Assembly (NCBI GenBank): GCA_003731685.1
Contig: RCNO01000017.1
Location: 2,870-50,855 of the forward strand
Source of the DNA: Bacteroidetes/Chlorobi group bacterium MS-B_bin-24
GTDB lineage: Bacteria > Bacteroidota > Ignavibacteria > Kapaibacteriales > UBA2268
DNA: 47,986 bases
Direction of reading: 5' to 3'
Part shown: positions 43,525 through 47,986 of the stretch, piece by piece
Layout: the number at the start of each line of letters is the position of its first letter
Position numbering within the stretch: the stretch's first letter is position 1
Notes under the pieces: generated by a model
The model's database searches: none
The model's input: only the letters and a program-made list of their open reading frames with translations
Told to the model about the DNA's origin: nothing
Made by a program: the position numbers and the translations under genes

Positions 43525-46425
43525 TTGAGTAGCAAAGTGGATAATAAAGACAAAAACGAAGGTGAAAAAAGGATTTATCTCATCGATGGGATGTCTGTGG
43601 TGTTCCGAGCATATCATGCAATGAGCCGTTCGACGCTGAAGTCGTCGATAACTCAGGAGCCGACCTTTGCAGTGTTTGCGTTTGCAAACATTTTGGCGAG
43701 TCTGCTCGAAAGCGAAAAGCCCGAATACATCGCAGTTGCGTTCGATACTCGTGAGCCTACTTTTCGCCACGAGATATTCAAAGAATATAAAGCGAATCGG
43801 GAAGCATTCCCCGAAGACCTTGTCCCCCAACTCGAACGCATCAAACAACTTTTGGATGCACTAAAAATAAAGAGGATTGAAATTCCCGGTTTGGAGGCGG
43901 ACGATGTAATTGGCACTCTCGCTCGAAAGCTTGCCAGCCAAGGTTGGAAAGTGATTTGCATCACAAACGACAAGGACTACTTCCAATTGGTAGACGAAAA
44001 CATCATACTTTACAAAACAGCGAAAAACATTTCCGAAGGCTTCGAAGTGATAACGAAAGATAAGGTCGCCGAAAAATTTGGAGTTCCACCCGAAAGCGTT
44101 GTCGATGTCCTTGCTATTGTTGGAGATTCGGTGGACAATGTTCCCGGAGTGTTGGGAATTGGCGAAAAGACTGCTATCCCGCTCATTCAACAATTCCACA
44201 CTCTCGAAAATCTTTACGAAAATCTCGACAAGATTGAAAAAGAAAGTCTTCGCAAAAAACTGTTCGAGAACAAAGAAAATGCATTCCTTTCGAAAAAACT
44301 GGTTACAATCGAAACCAATGCAAATATAGACTTTGATGTCTCTGAGTTTAAATTCACAGAACCCGATTTCAAAAAGTTGGAAGAACTTTTCACCCTGCTC
44401 GATTTTAAAACTCTGAAAGAAAGATATTTGACAAAAATTTTTGGCTCAAATCAAACTGCTGTGTCCGAAACATTCACTTCTGAGTTAACTTCCACCATAA
44501 AAAATGAAACAAAACATTACAATTTGATTGATACCAAAGACAAGTTGCTAACGCTTTGCGAGAAATTGAAAAATGTCCCAGCCTTTGCTATTGATACCGA
44601 AACGAGTTCGCTCGACAAACAAACTTGCGAATTGGTTGGAATTTCTGTTTCGTTTTGCAACAACGAAGCTTATTATATTCCTGTTTTTGGCAAAGCAGAG
44701 GATGTTTCCGCTTTTGCCGAGAAGACTGAAAACACTGAAAATTTTGGTCTTTTTTCGCAACAGACAGATGAGAACAAAGAAGCAAAAGGCTTGTTCTTCG
44801 AAAATTACGAGCCACAACGTGGCTTCCCAGTTCATTTTGTTCTTTCCAACTTGAAGCCGGTTCTGGAAAATCCAGAAATTCAAAAGTTTGGGCAAAACGT
44901 AAAGTTCGATGCATACATTTTAAGGCGCTATGGGGTTGATTTGCATCCGATTTCGTTCGACACGATGGTCGCCAGCTATGTCCTGAACCCCGACGAACAG
45001 CATAATTTGGATGCACTTGCAAAGCGTTGGCTGAATTACACGCCAATTTCTATAACGAGTGTAATCGGCGAGCGGAGGGCAAATCAAATTTCGATGCGAG
45101 AACTCCCGCCCGAAGCAATCTCGGATTACGCTTGCGAAGATGCTGACCTTGCTTGGCAACTTACACACATTTTGAAAGAGCAGTTGGTGAAAGAAAATTT
45201 ACTCAAACTTGCCGAAGAGATTGAATTTCCTCTCATCAAAGTACTTCGCGATATGGAATTCAACGGTGTTTTCGTTAGCACCGAGATTCTAAACTCGATT
45301 TCGAAATTACTCAACGAGGAGGTTCAGGCATTACGGGAAAAAATCTTTGCCGAGGCGGGACCTCGCTTCAACTTGGATTCGCCAAAGCAGCTTGGGCAAG
45401 TTCTCTTCGAAAAACTTCAACTTCCTGTCATTGCTAAAACAAAAACAGGATACAGCACCGATGTCAATGTTCTTTCGCAACTGGCTGCGAGTTATCCAAT
45501 TGCAAAATATATACTCGATTATCGGCAAATGACAAAGTTGCTTTCGACTTATGTCGATTCCCTGCCGCAATGGATAAACCCTGCCACGGGTCGAATTCAT
45601 TCAACATTTAATCAAACGATTACGAGCACGGGGAGATTATCATCGACCGACCCAAATTTGCAAAACATTCCCGTCCGCGGGGAATTTGGGAAAGAAATAC
45701 GTAAAGCATTTGTGCCTCAAAAAAGCGGTTGGGTGATTCTTTCTGCCGATTATTCCCAGATTGAACTTCGCATAATTGCTTATATTTCGGGCGACGAAAA
45801 CCTGATTCGAGCATTCAAGCAAGGGCTGGACATCCACTCGGCAACTGCTTCTTTGCTTTTCGACAAGCCTATCGATGCTATCGATTCCGATATGCGACGT
45901 GTTGCAAAAACTGTGAACTTCGGTATTCTTTATGGACTTGGAGCTTATGGTCTTTCCCAACGATTGGGTATTGGTCGAACCGAGGCACAGAAAATCATCG
46001 ACAACTACTTGGCGAAGTATCCCGGGATTAAGAAATATGTCGAAGAGACCATTTCGAAAACGCAAAAAAAGGGCTATGCAGAAACTTTGTGCGGGCGCAG
46101 GCGATATTTCCCGAACATTAATAGTATGAACAAGAATCTGCGTTCAGCCGACGAGCGTGCAGCAATAAATTTGCCTATTCAAGGGACTGCTTCGGATATG
46201 ATGAAAATCGCAATGATTAACATAGGCAGGGATTTCGAAAAGTTTCGACTCCGCTCGATGATGATTTTACAGATACACGACGAACTGCTCTTCGAAGTCA
46301 CCCAATACGAGATTGAAACGGTTAAGGAAATTGTCAAGGAACGTATGCAGAATGCTTTGAGTTTGGGCGAGGTTCCCGTTGTTGTTGATATTGGAATAGG
46401 CGAAAGTTGGTTCGATGCCCATTGA
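43525..46425 (+). CDS. polA: DNA polymerase I
   Basis: A 966-residue repair and Okazaki-fragment polymerase. The 5'-3' exonuclease domain occupies about the first 300 residues (IYLIDGMSVVFRAYHAMSRS, GDSVDNVPGVLGIGEKTA). The 3'-5' proofreading domain appears active: AIDTETSSLD, GQNVKFDAYILRRYG and YACEDADLAW keep the metal-binding acidic residues. The polymerase domain has DYSQIELRIIAYISGD, RRVAKTVNFGILYGLGAYG (O helix) and QIHDELLFEV. The only start that includes the conserved N-terminus is TTG 43525 or GTG 43537, since the first ATG lies inside the core. An acidic, less conserved stretch (about 400-430) is inserted in the exonuclease domain. Confidence 0.96.
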   Translation: MSSKVDNKDKNEGEKRIYLIDGMSVVFRAYHAMSRSTLKSSITQEPTFAVFAFANILASLLESEKPEYIAVAFDTREPTFRHEIFKEYKANREAFPEDLVPQLERIKQLLDALKIKRIEIPGLEADDVIGTLARKLASQGWKVICITNDKDYFQLVDENIILYKTAKNISEGFEVITKDKVAEKFGVPPESVVDVLAIVGDSVDNVPGVLGIGEKTAIPLIQQFHTLENLYENLDKIEKESLRKKLFENKENAFLSKKLVTIETNANIDFDVSEFKFTEPDFKKLEELFTLLDFKTLKERYLTKIFGSNQTAVSETFTSELTSTIKNETKHYNLIDTKDKLLTLCEKLKNVPAFAIDTETSSLDKQTCELVGISVSFCNNEAYYIPVFGKAEDVSAFAEKTENTENFGLFSQQTDENKEAKGLFFENYEPQRGFPVHFVLSNLKPVLENPEIQKFGQNVKFDAYILRRYGVDLHPISFDTMVASYVLNPDEQHNLDALAKRWLNYTPISITSVIGERRANQISMRELPPEAISDYACEDADLAWQLTHILKEQLVKENLLKLAEEIEFPLIKVLRDMEFNGVFVSTEILNSISKLLNEEVQALREKIFAEAGPRFNLDSPKQLGQVLFEKLQLPVIAKTKTGYSTDVNVLSQLAASYPIAKYILDYRQMTKLLSTYVDSLPQWINPATGRIHSTFNQTITSTGRLSSTDPNLQNIPVRGEFGKEIRKAFVPQKSGWVILSADYSQIELRIIAYISGDENLIRAFKQGLDIHSATASLLFDKPIDAIDSDMRRVAKTVNFGILYGLGAYGLSQRLGIGRTEAQKIIDNYLAKYPGIKKYVEETISKTQKKGYAETLCGRRRYFPNINSMNKNLRSADERAAINLPIQGTASDMMKIAMINIGRDFEKFRLRSMMILQIHDELLFEVTQYEIETVKEIVKERMQNALSLGEVPVVVDIGIGESWFDAH

Positions 46426-46505
46426 AAATATAATAAACCGAGTGGTCTTCCGTCAGTTATTTTTACCTTATCGATGGAATATTTTTTTATAATCACTGGA
46501 AAATT

Positions 46506-46979
46506 ATGGCAGATACAGTTTATCTAACAGAGGAAAGATTTTTAGAATTGCAAAATGAGTTAATTGAATTAAAGACGAAGGGGCGCAAGGAAGTCGCCCA
46601 AAAGATAGCCGAGGCACGCTCGCACGGCGATTTGTCCGAAAATGCTGAATACGACGCTGCAAAACACCAGCAGGAACTGCTCGAGATGCGAATAGCCAAG
46701 CTCGAGGAGACTTTGATGAAAGCCCAGGTGATTAGACCCGAAGAGCTCCCCAATGATAAAGTGTATATCCTATCCCGTGTTAAAGTAAAAAATTTGAAGA
46801 CCAACAAGATTTTTGAATACATATTGGTAAGCCCCGAGGAGGCAGATTTCGAACGAGGGAAGATTTCTGTCACCTCTCCAATCGGCAAGTCGTTGATGGG
46901 CAAGAAAGTTGGTGATGTTGTTGAATTTACTGCTCCTGCGGGAAAAACCCAACTGGAAATTCTTGAAATAAATCGATAG
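46506..46979 (+). CDS. greA: Transcription elongation factor GreA
   Basis: A 157-residue factor that enters the RNA polymerase secondary channel and promotes cleavage of backtracked RNA. The N-terminal coiled coil has ARSHGDLSENAEYDAAKHQQELLEMRIAKLEETL with the acidic tip residues, and the C-terminal FKBP-like domain ends in GKKVGDVVEFTAPAGKTQLEILEI. Length is standard. It is 80 bp after polA and 6 bp before the sigma-factor start. Confidence 0.96.
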   Translation: MADTVYLTEERFLELQNELIELKTKGRKEVAQKIAEARSHGDLSENAEYDAAKHQQELLEMRIAKLEETLMKAQVIRPEELPNDKVYILSRVKVKNLKTNKIFEYILVSPEEADFERGKISVTSPIGKSLMGKKVGDVVEFTAPAGKTQLEILEINR

Positions 46980-46985
46980 ATTTTG

Positions 46986-47585
46986 ATGAATATTGCCGAC
47001 TCCGGGTATTTTAATCCTGCCGAGGATTACGAAATAGTCCAGCAAATACTCGGAGGCAATAAAGATTTGTTCGAAAAGCTCGAGCGAAAATACAAAAAGC
47101 CTCTTTCCCACTTGATTAGCAAGATGGTTCGAAATACTGACGATGTCGAGGATATCGTGCAGGAAACATTTATCCGTGCATACAATAATCTTCGATACTA
47201 TAAAAAAGAATTTGCGTTTCACTCTTGGCTTTTCAAAATTGCATCGAACCTTTGCATAGATTTTTTGCGAAAAAGACGTGTGCAAACAATTTCTATCGAA
47301 CAGCCCTTTCCCCGCTCCGAAAGCGAGCACCAAATGGACTTTCCCGCCCTTGGCGACGAAGCAGACAAAATGATTCTGGACGAGGAGCAACGGCAGTCGC
47401 TGAACGCTGCACTTTCCCTTTTGCCCGAAAAGTACCGAATTGTGATTGAACTTAGGCATTTCGAAGAGCTTGAATATAACGAAATTGCCGAACGACTTGG
47501 CATACCTGTTGGAACTGTCAAAGCACATCTTTTCCGTGCCCGAAAAGCATTGCTGGACATTCTCCGCAAGCGGAGATTGGTATAG
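46986..47585 (+). CDS. ECF-type RNA polymerase sigma factor
   Basis: A protein of about 199 residues of the sigma-70 ECF (RpoE-like) group. Region 2 is LISKMVRNTDDVEDIVQETFIRAYNNLRYY, including the DVEDIVQE core-binding part. Region 4 is LPEKYRIVIELRHFEELEYNEIAERLGIPVGTVKAHLFRARKAL, the DNA-binding helix-turn-helix. The ATG at 46986 is preferred to the TTG at 46983. No anti-sigma gene follows closely; the next start is at 47956, beyond a repeat-filled gap. The target genes are unknown. Confidence 0.92.
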   Translation: MNIADSGYFNPAEDYEIVQQILGGNKDLFEKLERKYKKPLSHLISKMVRNTDDVEDIVQETFIRAYNNLRYYKKEFAFHSWLFKIASNLCIDFLRKRRVQTISIEQPFPRSESEHQMDFPALGDEADKMILDEEQRQSLNAALSLLPEKYRIVIELRHFEELEYNEIAERLGIPVGTVKAHLFRARKALLDILRKRRLV

Positions 47586-47626
47586 TTTGCTGTGCAAAAC
47601 CTAAAAGAGAGGAACATAAACAAAAA

Positions 47627-47659
47627 AGACATCGGATGTTTTTGAAACATCCGATTTCC
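47627..47659 (-). repeat. Hairpin family A copy (reverse orientation)
   Basis: The A-run lies on the left and the loop reads TTG, the reverse complement of CAA, so the copy is inverted relative to the others. The right arm end is altered (TTTCC for TGTCT). Confidence 0.75.
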
Positions 47660-47700
47660 GGAAATCTGCAAAGAGTTACAAACCTGTGTTCAATCTGGAA

Positions 47701-47734
47701 AGACATTGGATGTGTTTTAAAACATCCAATGTCT
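47701..47734. repeat. Hairpin family A copy with compensatory base pair
   Basis: AGACATTGGATGTGT and AAACATCCAATGTCT: the C-G pair of the consensus is a T-A pair here on both arms. Confidence 0.8.
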
Positions 47735-47822
47735 GACGCCCACTAATTTGATGGAACTCTATTTTAACAATGGATGACTGAATATTCCAGCAAGCAATTA
47801 GGTTGAAGCCCCTGACCAAAAA

Positions 47823-47855
47823 AGACATCGGATGTTTTCGAAACATCCGATATCT
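47823..47855 (-). repeat. Hairpin family A copy (reverse orientation)
   Basis: AGACATCGGATGTTT and AAACATCCGATATCT with loop TCG; one mismatch in the arms. Confidence 0.8.
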
Positions 47856-47955
47856 GGAAATCATCAAAGGGCTGTAACCCATATACTTAAACCCGAAATA
47901 TGCAATTAAAAGATTTAATTTTTTGTAATTTTAACAAAAATAATAGGTTGCAGGG

Positions 47956-47986
47956 ATGAAAGAATTAACTAAAAAAGTTGAGCAGT
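47956..47986 (+). CDS. Start of an unidentified gene, cut by window end
   Basis: An ATG followed by MKELTKKVEQ, open to the end of the window. The charged N-terminus is not enough to identify it. A gene after an ECF sigma factor is often an anti-sigma factor, but nothing here shows that. Confidence 0.35.
   Translation, partial: MKELTKKVEQ

Larger units (their letters stand above)
47586..47955. other. 370-bp intergenic region with three family A hairpins
   Basis: Three copies at 47627-47659, 47701-47734 and 47823-47855. The first and last share flanking sequence on both sides (AAAAAAGACATCGG before, GGAAATC...CAAAG after), so they descend from one longer unit. No promoter or gene recognised. 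Confidence 0.65.

Noticed and set aside
5260-47855. Possible CRISPR array from repeated 33-bp units
   Set aside because: The units are palindromic, spread over 40 kb at irregular distances with genes between, and no cas gene is present.

Overview
The window is about 48 kb of a bacterial chromosome, with roughly 40% GC by eye. It most likely comes from the FCB group (Bacteroidota, Ignavibacteriota or Chlorobiota-like). The evidence is a secreted protein with a C-terminal type IX secretion sorting domain, ThyX instead of ThyA, a large-subunit methylmalonyl-CoA mutase, and few clear Shine-Dalgarno sites. The genus cannot be told from the sequence. There are about 29 intact or nearly intact genes, three decayed genes and one gene cut at the right edge. 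No rRNA, tRNA or CRISPR array was seen.

Layout. 1-3.9 kb: the end of a frameshifted NhaD-like antiporter, an AT-rich Dam-family methyltransferase/nuclease pair (a likely type II restriction-modification system), and a broken membrane acyltransferase. 3.9-6.9 kb (minus): an orphan HydE-like radical SAM enzyme and 1-pyrroline-5-carboxylate dehydrogenase. 7.7-12.8 kb (plus): serS, a DUF58 protein and uvrA. 12.9-17.8 kb (minus): a magnesium P-type ATPase and methylmalonyl-CoA mutase. 18.1-19.4 kb: an AT-rich AAA_14/DUF4143 ATPase behind nested palindromes. 19.7-22.0 kb (minus): thyX and two exported LolA-like proteins. 22.5-24.5 kb (plus): a CBS protein and comM. 24.9-28.2 kb: two glycosyltransferases (minus), diverging from a LOG-family gene and msrA. 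28.6-35.1 kb (minus): OTC, carbamate kinase, aspartate carbamoyltransferase, ornithine aminotransferase, a GH3 enzyme and a CPGS-like GTPase. 35.4-41.6 kb (minus): a TetR-controlled RND efflux operon. 41.9-43.3 kb: a frameshifted T9SS cargo gene. 43.5-47.6 kb (plus): polA, greA and an ECF sigma factor.

How genes connect. The carbamoyl-phosphate cluster with the nearby P5C dehydrogenase could take citrulline to ornithine plus carbamoyl phosphate, make ATP from the latter or pass it to pyrimidines, and take ornithine on to glutamate. No arginine deiminase or carbamoyl-phosphate synthase is in the window. uvrA and polA are repair functions.

The most unusual content is intergenic. A 33-bp hairpin (15-bp arms, 3-nt loop) occurs about 13 times, always between genes, with several compensatory stem changes. 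A second palindrome family of about 28 bp occurs about eight times. The two are joined by a shared unique spacer into a composite element of about 117-138 bp present three times, once inverted. Separately, a by-eye scan found only about six GATC sites in 48 kb, against well over 100 expected. This fits selection by a GATC-specific restriction system, and the Dam-family pair at 0.8-2.6 kb is the obvious candidate.
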